NCBI GenBank assembly: GCA_020137815.1
Contig: CM035350.1
Location: forward strand, 539,011 to 603,010
Origin: Hormiphora californensis
Lineage: Eukaryota; Ctenophora; Tentaculata; Cydippida; Pleurobrachiidae
DNA length: 64,000 bases
Reading direction: 5' to 3'
Shown here: positions 43,024 to 54,527 of the stretch, one piece after another
Numbering within the stretch: the first letter of the stretch is position 1
Layout: each line of letters opens with the position of its first letter
Made by a program: the position numbers and the translations under genes
The notes under the pieces: model-generated
The model's database searches: none
Told to the model about the DNA's origin: nothing
The model's input: only the letters and a program-made list of their open reading frames with translations

Positions 43024-43390
43024 CTGTTGGTGGGATCAATATATTAATATTACAGTACGTACAATGGAGTTAGAACCCACCACATCTGAGGTAATTCTAG
43101 ATGCGGTTTATGGATGTCTGGACTCTGAATGGACCCGCTGAATAAAGGATCAGGGTAAAAGTTTGGAAAGACTCCCTCGCATGCATTGAAACTCAAATCA
43201 AAGGGGATTATCTTCCCATCCTGTTATTATTATAATCCCGTTCCTGTCTCCTGACTGACTCGCGCCGTAATCTGCCGTATCAGACTGTCAGATTTGAAAT
43301 GATAAAAATGCGTAAAATTTAATCTTGTCCGTCATATCTGATATCAATATTAATGTTTCCAACAAGATTGTGTTGGTTTAGATTTGGTAA
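43024..43390. other. Intron sequence without recognised elements
   Basis: No gene or repeat is recognised here. Confidence 0.35.
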
Positions 43391-43399
43391 GTATTTTTC

Positions 43400-44385
43400 C
43401 CTGTCCGGATGAAGTACATCAAGACATCCCGGAAGTGTTCCCCCGAGCAGATATCTACGATGGTCCCTTTACTGAAAAGGAATTCAAGAAGGCAGCTCTC
43501 CTAGCAGACTCAGTGGAAGATCTTGGCGTTATCATGCGGGAGGTAGAGAGTGTCTGCAAGGAGGTGGGTCTCGAGATAAACCGGGCGAAGAAATAGTTCA
43601 TGGTTGAGGGTATAATACCAGACCCTTGGTGACATATAGACACCTGGCGCGACCCCCGCACACTGTGTGAGCTCAATCTTGGTCGTGCACGGTGTCAATG
43701 TCACCAAACCAGACCCGGTCCTCTGAACAGTATCGATCGCACTAGGATAAAGTTGAGCGGGGACTTTAAATATCTCGGATTGTTGGTAAGGGACTCAAAT
43801 ATTTAGGAAGGCCAAAGCATGAAACGCGTGTCATGGGCTTAGGACTGTTTGGAATTCGAAACTAAACGATGTATCGGCTGGCCTTGATCTTATCGCGATA
43901 AGATCAAGGCCAGACTTTTCGTAGCAACGGTTGAAACAGTTCTCTTGTATGGTTGCGAAAGCTGGACGCTCGCCAAAGACATGGAAAGGAGTCTTGACTC
44001 TTGACGGTACCTACACGAGGATGCTACTGCAGATGGCACTAAATAAAAACCAGTACCTCTTTAAAATGAGCAATGCCACGTAGACCACGCTGTACGGTAT
44101 CGAAAATCTCCCTATCCTTAGAACCACAATAGTGGAAAGGAGACTCCGACTAGCCGGTCATGCTGTGCGTCACCCTGAACTCACGCTCAACAAGGTTATA
44201 CTCTGGGAGCATCTCCACGGAAATTCCAGGCGAGGGCGACCGAAGCAGACCTTTTTTTGATGTACTCTGACGGGACACGGGACTCAGGGAAACCTCCGAA
44301 TTGGCTACTATTATGACTGATCGTGTCGGGTGGATAAGTGCTATTCATAGAGTTCGGAAATACGGGGGGAGACACACTGAAGTTG
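43400..44385 (+). pseudogene. LINE RT/C-terminal remnant, multiple frameshifts
   Basis: Starting near 43480, pieces in three frames follow the order of a jockey/RTE-like protein. They are: AD-containing palm end (LLADSVEDLGVIMREVESVC, KEVGLEINRAKK), LLYGCESWTLAKDMERS-like, DGTYTRMLLQMALN, TTIVERRLRLAGHAVRHPEL, RRGRPKQTFFDVL and DRVGWISAIHRVRKY. Stops and shifts occur every 30-60 codons. A small hairpin (43624-43715, TTGGTGACAT against ATGTCACCAA) is inserted. Inactive. Confidence 0.75.
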
Positions 44386-44912
44386 GGCGCGCTCGTTCAA
44401 ATCTCAACCTCGCGACACATAGTTGTCCCAATTCACCAAAACTTTTAAAAAACGGTGAAATTGACTCGGTATAGATAAAGGACACCTCGAGAGATGTACC
44501 AGTAAACAAGTTAGCATCTTACAAATAATTTCTCAACCGAAAATGGGTTTTTGCAAAACTTCAAACTTTTCCGCGAAACTTCGAACTTCGAACTTCAGTG
44601 TGTTTCACGCAATGGTAATGTATTAATTGCACTGAACTGCTGTAGACATCACCCACTCACTTCATACACACACAACACCCACACACATGACCAAGCCTGT
44701 ACGACAGGTTATTGATCACCGGCTGTATTACAGCACGAGAGAGCCGTCACTAGTATCGTGCAGTGATCATATAGCAGTACGGCAAATAATATCTTTGTAT
44801 CAGAATTCTCAGAATGAACAGTTGGGCTATAGCAGTTGATCACGTCATATTAATTGTGTTTCACGCAGTTGAGAGTTGAACGCGCGCGACCAACCTCAGT
44901 GTGTCTAAGTCA
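44371..44912. mobile_element. GGGGAGACACACTGAAGTTG foldback, copy 1 (interrupted)
   Basis: Matches the complete copy at 52012-52428 from GGGGGAGACACACTGAAGTT through GAACTTCGAACTTCAGTGTG. The right end (GTTGAGAGTTGAACGCGCGC...) is displaced to ~44868 by about 250 bases of unrelated sequence. Confidence 0.65.
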
Positions 44913-45420
44913 GTAAGTACTAAGTAAGTCAATAGGCACTAAAGTGCGATTTTTAATAAAGCGAACCGCTTGCGCGCAAATCAGAGCATTTCACGCACAT
45001 CACACATCACGAGCTACCAATTTCAATTCAAAACTTAAATTCGCGCCCCCCCCCCCCCCCCCCCCGGTTCGCTTTCTTAAAAATCGGACTTTATGGGGTC
45101 AATTCCGGTTAGCTCGCAAAATACCGTGTTTATAGCCCCAGAAATCTAAAATCAGAAATCTAAAATCTTGACCCTGTTACACATAAAATTGGCGCTGGAA
45201 AAACGCGCGTTTTGACCCCACAGTGGTTATAAAGTCGGATTTTTTGAAACTGTCGCACCCCTGAAATAACAAAATTTGTCATATCTCCGATTCCTGATAA
45301 GATAGAGACTTGAAAGTTGAAATTTGGAAGTTCGGAAGAACTTAGCAAGATCTTCGTAACCTCCAAATTTCAAGTCTCTATCTCATCAGGAACCGGACTT
45401 ATGGTCATTTAAAGAAATTT
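44913..45420. repeat. Poly-C run and hairpin, no gene
   Basis: AATAAAGCGAACCG (44956) and CGGTTCGCTTTCTTAAAAAT (45064) form inverted ends around a poly-C run (45046-45065). 45280-45400 is a hairpin (ATAGAGACTTGAAA.. against ..TTTCAAGTCTCTATCT). Confidence 0.5.
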
Positions 45421-45499
45421 GAAAACTCTAAAAAACGACAGTTATTTAAAATCAGACTATAGAATTCGAAAATGACATATTTGCACATGTATCCATAGC

Positions 45500-45690
45500 A
45501 GGAAGCGACCGAATATTCGGTTAGGTTCCGTTCGGTTCGGTGATTCGGTGTTTTTCCGGCGGTTCGGTTCGGTTCGGTTCGGTTCAGTGGAAAATTTTGG
45601 CCGAACCACCGAATTTGTTGTTCAAAAAATGGCCAAAAATCGGGCTTTTCAGCCATCATTTTTTCAATTATTTCACAAATTTTTTTATGG
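45500..45690. repeat. MITE-like repeat with CGGTTCGGTTC stretch, copy 2
   Basis: The reverse complement of 11762-11932, with a longer run of GGTTC units (45560-45586). Confidence 0.65.
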
Positions 45691-45938
45691 ATTTCAATGT
45701 CAATTTCGCCATATGAACCCTATTTCGAATCGGTGGTGCTATGTGGAAATGATTTCGCTAGTTAGCGGGTTCGATATGGATTGATTTGATACGTGACTTC
45801 CCGTCGAATCGTGTCCTCATGAGAGGGTCAACAAATTAAGAAACTATTTTTTCAAAAAATTCATGGAGAGCACCGATCAAGGTGTTAAGACACGGTGTCC
45901 TGGAAGGAGGTTTTACCTCGCCTAGAGTGACCCGGGAA

Positions 45939-45974
45939 GTCAAAAAATACGTGGGGCCCCACGTATTTTTTGAC
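45939..45974. repeat. Perfect 36-bp palindrome
   Basis: GTCAAAAAATACGTGGGG is followed directly by its exact complement, with no loop. The inner ATTTTTTGACGTAGAAT text also occurs at 26581 and, inverted, at 29485. 45691-46430 otherwise shows no gene. Confidence 0.9.
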
Positions 45975-47164
45975 GTAGAATCCGAAAAACATAAAATTAA
46001 AATCCTGTGATGTGCCGTTTTTTGCGTAAAACGGCAAAAACTGTTATTTTTAGCAATTTTCGACTTTTTTCGTATTTCAGAGGTTCTAGGAAATCCCCTT
46101 TAGGAGATACGGTCTTGAGAATTTTTACCAATAAAATATAATCAATTTGCTACAGATTGGTCTTGGGTTTGTGTGATTTGGTTGAAAACTCTCGTTACTA
46201 TGGCCCCTCAAAGATGTATACTCTGCAAACACGTTTTTGGCTCCTGTGGCCACAGTTGTGGATCAAAATAAGAATTAGTATAAAAATTCTTCTCAACCTA
46301 TTTTTTACGAAATTTGATTTCATGGAGGCGTGTGGTGGGAGAAATGGCTCACCCTAGAACAATTACAAGTTAATAGCAAAAATGCATAATAACCTGTAAA
46401 TCACTTGTAATTCGAAGTTCAAACTAGTTTTGAAATAGTTTTGAAATATTTTTAGAAAAATTTTAGTTTTGAAATAGCTTTTGAAATATTTTTGAAATAG
46501 CTTTTGAAATAGCTTTTGAAATAGCTTTTGAAATAGCTTTTGAAATGGCTTTGGACGGGTGGTAGAAATGGCTCATGTGGCTCATCTGGCAGCTGCACGA
46601 TCATTATGAACACAAGGACATTCATATAAAAGCGAAAATCAGTGTACCCGACTAATTTTAATACGCTGAATCACGTGAGCAACTCTGGCAAGCGCTCAGA
46701 TGTGAAGAAAGTGCCCTAATTGGGCAATTTTGCATTTGCGGGCATCGCACTATAGACGCAGTACCCACGTACTAAAGACGCATTATAAACGCATTATAAA
46801 CGCATTTATATAGACGCATTATAGACACACGCAATATAGACGCAATTTCGTAAGCAGCACTATAGACGCAATGTAGACGCATTATAACAGCAACATAAAC
46901 GCATTTTTATAGACGCGACGCAGTATAGCCGCATTATAGGCGCACTACCCACCCCAAAATCACCTTATAGACGCACTATAGACGCATTATAGACTGACTA
47001 TAGCAGCACCATAAACGCTACATAGACCCATATAGACGCATGATAGAAGCATTATAAACGCAAATCGCTTTTTATAGACGCCGCGTCTATAAAAAACGTG
47101 CTTTTTTAAGAAGCACTATAGACGTACTCAGACGCACGCTGCGATATTTGAGGCGCAGTTGGGC

Positions 47165-47840
47165 GTTTTATATACCCTGCTAACTTAAATAACCCGCCAG
47201 CGGCGAGAAGTCCCACTGGCGCGCTCTCAATATACAGCCAGTCCAGCGGCAGATTATTTCCCACTGGCTGGCTGTTTATTATTAACTCCTATGTTACATT
47301 CAAAGTGTGTGTAAATGATCAGTTCTTACTGAAATACAGAGGGAACACTGTTTGCAAGAGTTACACACTGCATTGGAGAGAAAGAAACAACACATTCCGT
47401 CAATTTCTCTCTCTTTATCTCCCCTTTTGTTTCACTATCTCAATTCCTCTGTGTTATGTCTGGCATGCCCCATATCTTGTTATTTCTTTCTCTCTCTCCT
47501 TAGTAACTGTTACCAAACAATATACACTCAATTGAGAGATGTTTTTGACTGTTTCTCAGTTCTCTTTGTGTGTGTTGATTAGTGTTCTCTCTCTTGTTAG
47601 TGTGTAATACTTGAAACAAACAACTAAAGCAGGGTATATAACCCATAAACTCTGACCAATGGCACGTTATTGGTTTAAACCCCTCCGCCTCTCCCTCGGC
47701 TACGCCTCAGGATCGTCGTCGTGATTTAAACCAGTTTATCCGCCACTGGCGGATAAACTAAAGCTACCTTCTCCCAGCGGCGCGCTGGGAGAAAGGTATC
47801 TGAAATAACGTGCCAGTGGCCAGAGTTTATGCCTCATATA
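47165..47840. repeat. Insert with GTTTAAACC and CCAGTGG stems within family B copy 2
   Basis: TATATACCCTGCTAAC (47170) and AAAGCAGGGTATATA (47626) are inverted ends. CCCACTGGC/GCCAGTGG stems and GATTTAAACCAGTTTATCCG-type text (47720-47760) are shared with 35690 and 41800. No ORF of note. Confidence 0.5.
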
Positions 47841-47954
47841 AACGCATCTTTGTTGCATATAAAACTTTTATTAAAAGGAAGCAGTATAGACGCATTATAG
47901 ACGCAGTATAGCCGCATGTGTGCGAAATCGATAAAGACGTAATATAGACGCAAA

Positions 47955-48420
47955 ATAAGAAGGAGAGGGAGAGGGAGGGAGGAGAGCGAAGGAGATGGAA
48001 AGGGGGAGGGAGGGATACAGGGACAGAGACCGACGGATAAACTTAAAGACCTGAGACAGACGGACAGAGTTTAAGATGGAGATAGAGAGTAAGATGGAGA
48101 GAGAGTGAGATAGGGACGGAGTGAGACAGAAAAAGACAGAGATGGACGGACTATCTCCCTCTCTCTCCATCTTAATCTCTCTCCATCTTAATCTCTCCGT
48201 CTGTCTCAGATCTTTGTGCATCTGCATCTCTGTATCCCTCCCTCTCTCCCTCTTTCCCTCTCCTTCCCTCTCCCTCCCTCCCTCCCTCCATCTCTCCATC
48301 TGTCTCTATCTGATCTGGTTCTGTATCCCTCCCTCTCTCCCTCTCTCCCTCTTTCCCTCTCCTTCCCTCTCCCTCCCTCCCTCCCTTTCTCTCTCCCTGA
48401 TCTCCTTCTTATTTTGCGTC
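47955..48420. repeat. Simple GAGGGAG / CTCCCTC inverted arrays
   Basis: GGAGAGGGAGAGGGAGGGAG at 47960 and CCCTCCCTCCCT blocks at 48238-48395 are complementary. They form the centre of the family B copy 2 palindrome. Confidence 0.7.
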
Positions 48421-48929
48421 TATATTGCGTCTTTATCGATGTCGCACACATGCGGCTATAATGCGTCTATAATGCGTCTATACTGCTTCCTTTTATATGC
48501 GACAAAAATGCGTTTATAGTTCGCCCAACTGCGCCTCAAATATCGCAGCGTGCGTCTGAGTACGTCTATAGTGCTTCTTAAAAAAGCACGTTTTTTATAG
48601 ACGCGGCGTCTATAAAAAGCGATTTGCGTTTATAATGCTTCTATCATGCGTCTATATGGGTCTATGTAGCGTTTATGGTGCTGCTATAGTCAGTATAATG
48701 CGTCTATAGTGCGTCTATAATGCGGCTATACTGCGTCGCGTCTATAAAAATGCGTTTATGTTGCTGTTATAATGCGTCTACATTGCGTCTATAGTGCTGC
48801 TTACGAAATTGCGTCTATATTGCGTGTGTCTATAATGCGTCTATAATGCGTTTATAATGCGTTTATAATGCGTCTATAGTACGTGGGTACTGCGTCTATA
48901 GTGCGATGCCCGCAAATGCAAAATTGCCC

Positions 48930-49275
48930 CCTATTTGAGCATAATTGGATGTAATTGACCGGACTTACAACTATTCTCCTGAAAACGCTAGAAGTTAATG
49001 TGAGGGCACTTTTCCGACTAACTTTGATACGCTGAATCACTTAAAAAACTTTTCCAAGCCCTCAGAGGTGAAGAAAGTGCCCTAATTGAGCAATTATGGT
49101 CAATTAGACCCAATCAATTAGGGCAATTTCCCCGCCTCTTAGGTCTTGGAAAAGTTGCTTACGTGAATCAGCGTATCAAAGTTAGTCGGAAAAGTGCCCT
49201 CACATTAACTTCTAGCGTTTTCAGGAAAAAAGTTGTAAGTCCGGTCAATTACACCCAATTATGCTCAATTAGGGC
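48930..49275. repeat. 346-bp palindromic element
   Basis: TTTGAGCATAATTGGATGTA (48934) is matched in reverse by the text ending near 49275; the arms continue through CGCTAGAAGTTAATGTGAGG and CTTTGATACGCTGAATCA. Confidence 0.75.
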
Positions 49276-49475
49276 ACTTTCTTCACATCTGAGCGCTTAC
49301 CAGAGTTGCTTCAGCGTATTAAAATTAGTCGGGTACACTGGTTTTCGCTTTTATATGAATGTCCTTGTGTTCATAATGATCGTGCAGCTGCCATTTCTAC
49401 CGCCCGTCCAAAGCCATTTCAAAAGCTATTTCAAAAGCTATTTCAAAAGCTATTTCAAAACTATTTCATAAAACC

Positions 49476-49904
49476 AGTTAATTGTTTTGATGAAGGAGCA
49501 GTTACTATGCGCTGACGTGACGCTAAGCGATTTTTCCCTGCCCGGGTGGATTTATCGAATCGAAAAATGACCCTCAAGTTTTCGAAAGATCTCGTCGAGA
49601 TCTACAATAAATTTTTCGATTCGATGCAAAGTAAAGGAGTGACGTACAGTAACCTAAATTTCGAGTGGCGTGCGACTTTTGCACGTGCATGTTCAAAGCG
49701 CTCCTAATACTAATATTCTTGTTAATAACGCTCGAGTTACTATTTAAAATCCGAGATTTCTAAACCCCGTATGAGTCATCACACACCTTCGACAAAATTA
49801 AAATTTTTATTTTAAACCCAGACACACCAGCGGTTGTTAAAAAAATTCTCCCCCTATTCTCACAGTCACAATCTCGCGCGCCATTTTGACGGGTGTTAAA
49901 GTTA
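49476..49904. other. Intron sequence without a recognised gene
   Basis: A short hairpin of AAAATTTTTCG/CGAAAAATGA type lies at 49555-49620. No gene is supported. Confidence 0.35.
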
Positions 49905-50371
49905 AAGTGAGAGTGGACCGGATCAGAATTGAACAAGTTTGTTGTAGGTAGTAGAGAATAGCTTTCTGAGCATTTTGCGTTTTTGCCGCTCAAAATCGAC
50001 CCACCCATCACTGAGATATTTTTGTTATGTTGGGAGAATTTCTGCTGGATCAATATTTATCAAACTGGATAGAAACAATCCTTGTGTTTTACACATTATT
50101 TAAATTTCCAATATGCTGGATTACATTGCCCTTCTTCTGTGCATGGACAGGTCAACCTCACTGCTTATATTCAGAATGTGTTAATAAAACACCACGATTG
50201 TTTCTAGTCTGTTTTATACATACTGATTAAACAGGAGTTCTCCCAACATAACAAAAATATCTCAGTGATGGGTGGGTCGATTTTGAGCGGCAAAAACGCA
50301 AAATGCTCAGAAAGCTAATCTCTACTACCTACAACAAACTTGTCCGATTCTGATTCGGTCCACTCTCACCC
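49905..50371. mobile_element. Foldback with ~135-bp arms
   Basis: GTGAGAGTGGACCGGATCAG and the next ~115 bases (to TTGGGAGAA at 50038) recur in reverse at 50233-50371. The ~195-base centre is AT-rich with no supported gene. Confidence 0.75.
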
Positions 50372-50469
50372 TTGGGTACGAAATAACCCCTCACCGGGCG
50401 ACCTTCGCGCGCACTGGCAAGGGGTAACTTCGTAACCAAACCCTAACCCTAACCTTCTACGCAACTTTA

Positions 50470-51044
50470 GGTGTGCGGACTCTAGTGCTACACTCTAAGT
50501 CTACAGTGGACTCTATATCTAAATTTAGATTTAGATAAAGAGTCCAAATAAGTCTAAACTCTAGGAGGACTCTATCTCTAAAAAGTCTAAACAGGGCGGA
50601 CTCTTTATATAAAAAGTCTACAAAGAGCGGACTCTATATCTACATAAATCTAAATTAGACATAGAGTCCGCCATTCTCAGCGAACTCGAGATTTCGGCCG
50701 TTAGGCCGGAAACGAGAGTTTGCTGTACCTCTATACTAACTGAGAAGTGTTAGGGCCATTATTTGGGTTCGAGGTTAGGGTTAGGGTTAGGGTTAGGGTT
50801 AGGTTTTGGTGGGTTTAGATTTTAGACATAGGTCCGGTTGGGGGATTTGGCGCCAAAATGTACCAGGGGACTCTATGTCTAAAAAGTCTACACAGTGGGA
50901 CTCTATATCTAAAAAGTCTACACTGGGCAGACTCTTTATCTAAACTTTTTTCAAAGTCTAACTGTAGATAAAGAGTCCGCTTTTAGATATAGAGTCCGCC
51001 TTGAATTTAGATAAAGAGTCCGTTAGCACTAGAGTCCGCCCACC
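50470..51044. mobile_element. Mutator-like family A, copy 4 (most complete, uninterrupted)
   Basis: Termini GGTGTGCGGACTCTAGTGCT and the complement ending GTCCGCCCACC. The 9-bp duplication CTACGCAAC lies at 50457-50465 and 51045-51053; four extra bases (TTTA) separate it from the left terminus. The TTAGGG run is longest here (50772-50801). It holds the empty TA site corresponding to the insertion in copy 2. Confidence 0.85.
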
Positions 51045-51412
51045 CTACGCAACTGCCCCTTCATAAAAATTAAACAATTGAAGGCGGTGCGAATTGTGGT
51101 GCACTTTGTAATGCTACTAATACACACGGATTTGTTCTCTTCTGTTTGTCTGCCGAACTGCCTAGGCCATGATGGCATGATATCCTATCTTTGATAGGGA
51201 AATTCAGCGTTATGTAACAACAGAATGCAAATAATCTTGTTATTGGTGACACCGATTGGGTAGGCTCACTTTACTATATTATTTGGGTGACTAAAAGCCT
51301 CCACAGCTACTGATCAAATCGTACGCTGATCAAAATCAAAGATCTCTTGATCAACCCACACAGACTTTTTATCAGTTGGAGCCTGCTCGTCTATTATAAT
51401 GGAAGGACTTAC

Positions 51413-51526
51413 AGCATTAGGAGCGTGATCGGTGTGGTTATAACAATCATGAATGACAATAACAGGATCGTCCTCTAGCTCTCTTCCATGCAATCCAAAC
51501 TTGTACAGGAAATCGTGGTTTGCAAT
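51413..51526 (-). CDS. PDI-like gene exon (b' domain)
   Basis: The minus-strand acceptor CAATTTTATGCAG precedes 38 codons: IANHDFLYKFGLHGRELEDD, then PVIVIHDCYNHTDHAPNA, ending at a perfect donor GCT|GTAAGT. FGL.GRELEDDPVIVI corresponds to the strand after the conserved FGL turn in PDI b' domains. The frame stays open past the donor for another ~30 codons (IIIDEQAPTDKKSVWVDQEI, then FDFDQ) that also look PDI-like. The exon could therefore be longer, or a short intervening exon could be missing. Confidence 0.8.
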
Positions 51527-52011
51527 CTGCATAAAATTGTCATCAGTATTCTATGTAATTTGGGCAGGGTTGGGGTGGGGTTCTGACAAATTTCGGGAAA
51601 TTTGGGTCTTTTTTTGTTCGATCAGATAAAGAGTAACTTTTTCCTAATTTTGTATAGCTTGTAGATCTACTCAATTATTGTGTTATTAGCGGCCGGGTGA
51701 GGTTTTCCATCATCCCCAGGAACGTCCTAAAGAACGTCTTAAAGTCGTCATTTTTTTAAACTCTGACCAAACTTCTTTGAGCTCAATTTACACCCTGAAG
51801 ACGGATTCTAATAGAAAAATATTTGCAATTTCGCGATTCTAACCTCTTTGTACCTATTCTACTACAATATACATCTACATGGGTAAAAAATCTCAAAAAT
51901 GATGCATATTACCAAAACTAAACTCATTACCAAAACTAATTGAAATTATGGGGCCGGAAAGGTTGCCCTAATATTTGAGCTACCTTTGGCACCAGTTGGT
52001 GACATATGGGG
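51527..52011. other. Intron sequence without recognised elements
   Basis: No gene is seen on either strand. Confidence 0.35.
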
Positions 52012-52428
52012 GGAGACACACTGAAGTTGGGCGCGCTCGTTCAACTCTCAACCTCGCGACACACACTGAAGTTCGAAGTTTCGCGAAAACCCATTTTCGG
52101 CTGAGAAATCATTTGTAAGAGGCTAACTTATTTACTGGTACATCTCTCGAGGTGTCCTTTATCCATACTGAGTCAATAACCGTTTTTGAAATTTTTTGCT
52201 AATTCGGTCACAGTGTCCAATTCACCAAAAATTTAAAAACGGTGAAATTGACTCGGTATGGATAAAGGACACCTCGAGAGATGTACCAGTAAATAAGTTA
52301 GCCACTTACAAATGATTTCTCAGCCGAAAATGGGTTTTCGCGAAACTTCGAACTTCGAACTTCAGTGTGTGTCGCGAGGTTGAGAGTTGAACGAGCGCGC
52401 CCAACTTCAGTGTGTCTCGCCCCATAGA
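52012..52428. mobile_element. GGGGAGACACACTGAAGTTG foldback, copy 2 (complete)
   Basis: Arms of ~170 bases run from GGGGAGACACACTGAAGTTG through GGTGTCCTTTATCCATACTG and back to CAACTTCAGTGTGTCTCGCCCC. TTGGTGACATATG lies on the left and a set of ATGTCACCAATG repeats on the right (52503-52540), an additional outer inverted repeat. Confidence 0.8.
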
Positions 52429-53788
52429 CACCGTGCGCGACCAAGATTGAGCTCACACACGAGCTCGATCTCAGTCGCTGCGCGACCTCGATCTCGCACG
52501 CACTAGGTGTCAATGTCACCAATGTCACCAATGGCACCAGTACATTCCCCTGTGAAAATAGACAAAGCTTCTGTAATCTGTACCCTGTCTGTACCATGTG
52601 AATGTTAAGGTGGCAAAGGTAGCTCAAATACTAGGGCAACCTTTCCGGCCCACTAATTTCAATTACTTTTGGTACGGCACATTCAGTGTGTTTGTATCTG
52701 ATTTTTCAGAATGACGAGTTGGGCTACACTAAACGAACTTCGACGACGTTCATTTCCAAATTATGATAGAGACTAGCGCCGCGCACCCACTGGGTGCGCC
52801 TCGAGTAAGGAGTTTCGACAACCCACCCAGCTCTGCCGGGTGACCCGTTTTCTTGCCCATTTGACGCTAATTTTACTGTTGCCATGGTAACTAAATCGGT
52901 AACTATGGCAACTGAGCTGCTAAAAGTTAATTTTAAAAAATCTCAAACTCCCAAAAGTGTGAATAACAGCTTTACACCTTTGGTTAAATAAATGTCTTAA
53001 TGGAGTAGCACTGAACGAAGGGACACGACTTCATTTCCAAATTATAATAGAGACTACCGCTCCCACCGGGTTTTGACAACACACCCGGCTCCGCTTTACA
53101 GCTTTAGTCACAGTTGATGAAGGAGCATCGTCGCATAAAAACGCACTGAACGAACGGCCATCACTTCGACGTTTAATTCCGGGTGCGCCTCAAGTAAGGG
53201 GTTTTGACAACCCACAGGTGACCCTTTTTCTTAGGGGAAACTCTAACTGAATGGCATCCCATTAATGGCATCCCATTAATGGCATCCCATCAACGGTAAA
53301 ACTCTAACTGATAATGGACCACAGTGATGGTTCTTTCTCTGTATTCTCTCTGTAGGCAGAACATCTATGCACTGCCTACAGAGAGAATACAGAGAAAGAA
53401 CTATAGGGCATGCCCGGGCACGGGCGCGCACACAGAGAGAATACAGAGAAAGAACCATCACTGTGGTCCATTATCAGTTAGAGTTTTACTGTTGATGGGA
53501 TCCCATTAATGGGATGCCATTCAGTTAGAGTTTCCCCTTACCCATTTGACGCCAATTTTACTGTTACCATGGCAACTGTATCGGTAACTATGGCGACTGA
53601 GTCGATTAAGGACCTTAATTTAAGTTATTCGAAAATAATCACAAACTCCCAAAAGTGTTATTAACAGCTTTACAGCTTTAGTCATGAATGTGTTGATGAA
53701 GGAGCACTGTCTCCTAACAACGCGCTGAACAAACGGCTTCGACGACGACGACTTTTGTTCAATTCCAGATTGTAATAGAGATCCTTAC
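52429..53788. repeat. Dispersed CCCACCCGGC family copies and Harbinger-like MITE copy 3
   Basis: 52770-53060 and 53540-53780 are copies of the repeat at 4860. The MITE at 53234-53536 (GGGGAAACTC...GAGTTTCCCC, TTA duplications at 53231-53233 and 53537-53539) sits in one copy. The sibling text at 52850-52870 (TTTTCTTGCCCATTTGACGC) shows the uninterrupted site. Confidence 0.75.
53234..53536. mobile_element. Harbinger-like MITE, GGGGAAACTC family, copy 3
   Basis: 303 bp with perfect TTA flanks. The interior differs from copies 1 and 2 and contains three runs of AGAGAGAATACAGAGAAAGA or its complement. Confidence 0.88.
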
Positions 53789-53886
53789 CTCATCAGCAAT
53801 GGCAAATTGAACAGGAGCTTTATCATGCTTTAACCCATCATACTTTCGAGCAACTTTTGCTAACTGCTTTACTATTCTTCGTTGAT
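53789..53886 (-). CDS. PDI-like gene exon (b' domain, upstream part)
   Basis: The minus-strand acceptor ATCTTTTTGCAG and the donor GATGAG|GTAAGG bound 98 bases. Only one frame is open: after two bases it reads QRRIVKQLAKVARKYDGLKH, then DKAPVQFAIADE. The helix followed by VQFAIADE matches the b' core (...ya....v.FayaD) of PDIs, and the phase-0 end fits the exon at 51526. The preceding exon must end with one spare base. None of the exons to the right does so convincingly, so the a and b domain exons are missing from the visible order. Confidence 0.75.
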
Positions 53887-54232
53887 CTGCAAAAAGATGG
53901 ATTATAAGCCGAAATAATGTATAGAATCAGAATCGTTTCTATTAGCTGTCAGGCCAATACTCTGACCACAGTTCTACCAAGGAATGAGAATAGGATTAGG
54001 CCAATGCTCTGACAGTCTATGATCGAGAGAGACACTATGGGGGGGGGTGCAGCCCCAAAAATGTACAACCTTCCAAAACCACAGCATAGTATAATGTGAT
54101 AGGTAGGGGTACCGGTAGTCCTCCATATGTCAGTACCCATTAGCATCTATGTACCTCATCATGCACACCCTTCTCTGAGTGCTGCTGAAACTACCAATAC
54201 ACCCATGATACACAAAGCCCCCGTGTACTTAC
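53887..54232. repeat. Intergenic/intron stretch with paired GTCAGGCCAAT unit and G run
   Basis: 53947-54014 repeats the 35731 arrangement (two GTCAGGCCAATGCTCTGAC-like copies around a ~30-base centre). A run of G lies at 54039-54047. On the minus strand, TAGTTTCAG|CAGCACTCAG...GATGAG|GTACAT (about 54152-54181) could be a 30-base micro-exon but cannot be verified. Confidence 0.5.
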
Positions 54233-54433
54233 ATCGTGGACCTCCTTGGGTGGGCACTTGTATGTCTTCAGTTCTCCAATAGTGGCGGCAGGCAGGTCTC
54301 TAATCTGGGTGAGGATCTTTTGGAGGCCAGCATCATTCTCCTCATCGAACCCTTCATTCTCATCAGGTGAGGTAGCTGAGGCATCTGACGTTGCACCCGC
54401 TCCTCCACTGTCCGTTACCTCCAGGAAACTAGG
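54233..54433 (-). CDS. Repeat-protein gene exon with dynein-stalk-like end
   Basis: Acceptor CCTCTCCACAG and donor GAT|GTAAGT bound 67 codons in phase 0. An acidic, Ser/Ala-rich half (SDASATSPDENEGFDEEN) is followed by LQKILTQIRDLPAATIGELK, then TYKCPPKEVHD. The pattern L..L..ATI.ELK..K.PP..V is that of the strut at the base of the stalk in dynein heavy chains. The continuation of that domain is not found downstream in the window. A chance resemblance cannot be excluded. Confidence 0.7.
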
Positions 54434-54527
54434 CTGTGGAGAGGGAGGGGGTTAGAATTTGTAACGGGCACTATTTGGAAAAGGAGGGTCATGGTAACTG
54501 TCATGGTAACCATGTTAACAATCGTAC

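Larger units (their letters stand above)
46723..48928. mobile_element. Mutator-like family B, copy 2 (TATAGACGCA arrays)
   Basis: The termini GGCAATTTTGCATTTGCGGG and the complement end at 48928. Flanking 9-mers CCCTAATTG (46714-46722) and CCCTATTTG (48929-48937) differ at one base. The uninterrupted site can be read in the mirror arm near 49260-49280. The arms are arrays of TATAGACGCATTATAAACGC units in opposite orientation (46750-47150, 48540-48900). The ends resemble copy 1, but the internal motif is TATAGACGCA rather than TCTAGACGGT. No transposase. Confidence 0.82.
46430..49475. mobile_element. Foldback with GAAATAGCTTTT subterminal repeats, containing nested elements
   Basis: GAAATAGCTTTT is repeated five to six times at 46440-46550, and its complement AAAAGCTATTTC at 49418-49455. 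ATCATTATGAACACAAGGAC to GAAAGTGCCCTAATTG (46598-46722) is matched in reverse at 49240-49390. The family B element (46723-48928) and a smaller palindrome (48930-49275) lie inside. Confidence 0.75.

Noticed and set aside
54233-54433. Calling the gene a dynein heavy chain
   Set aside because: Only a ~30-residue strut-like motif is present; no AAA+ module, stalk or motor domain is visible, so the family name is not justified.
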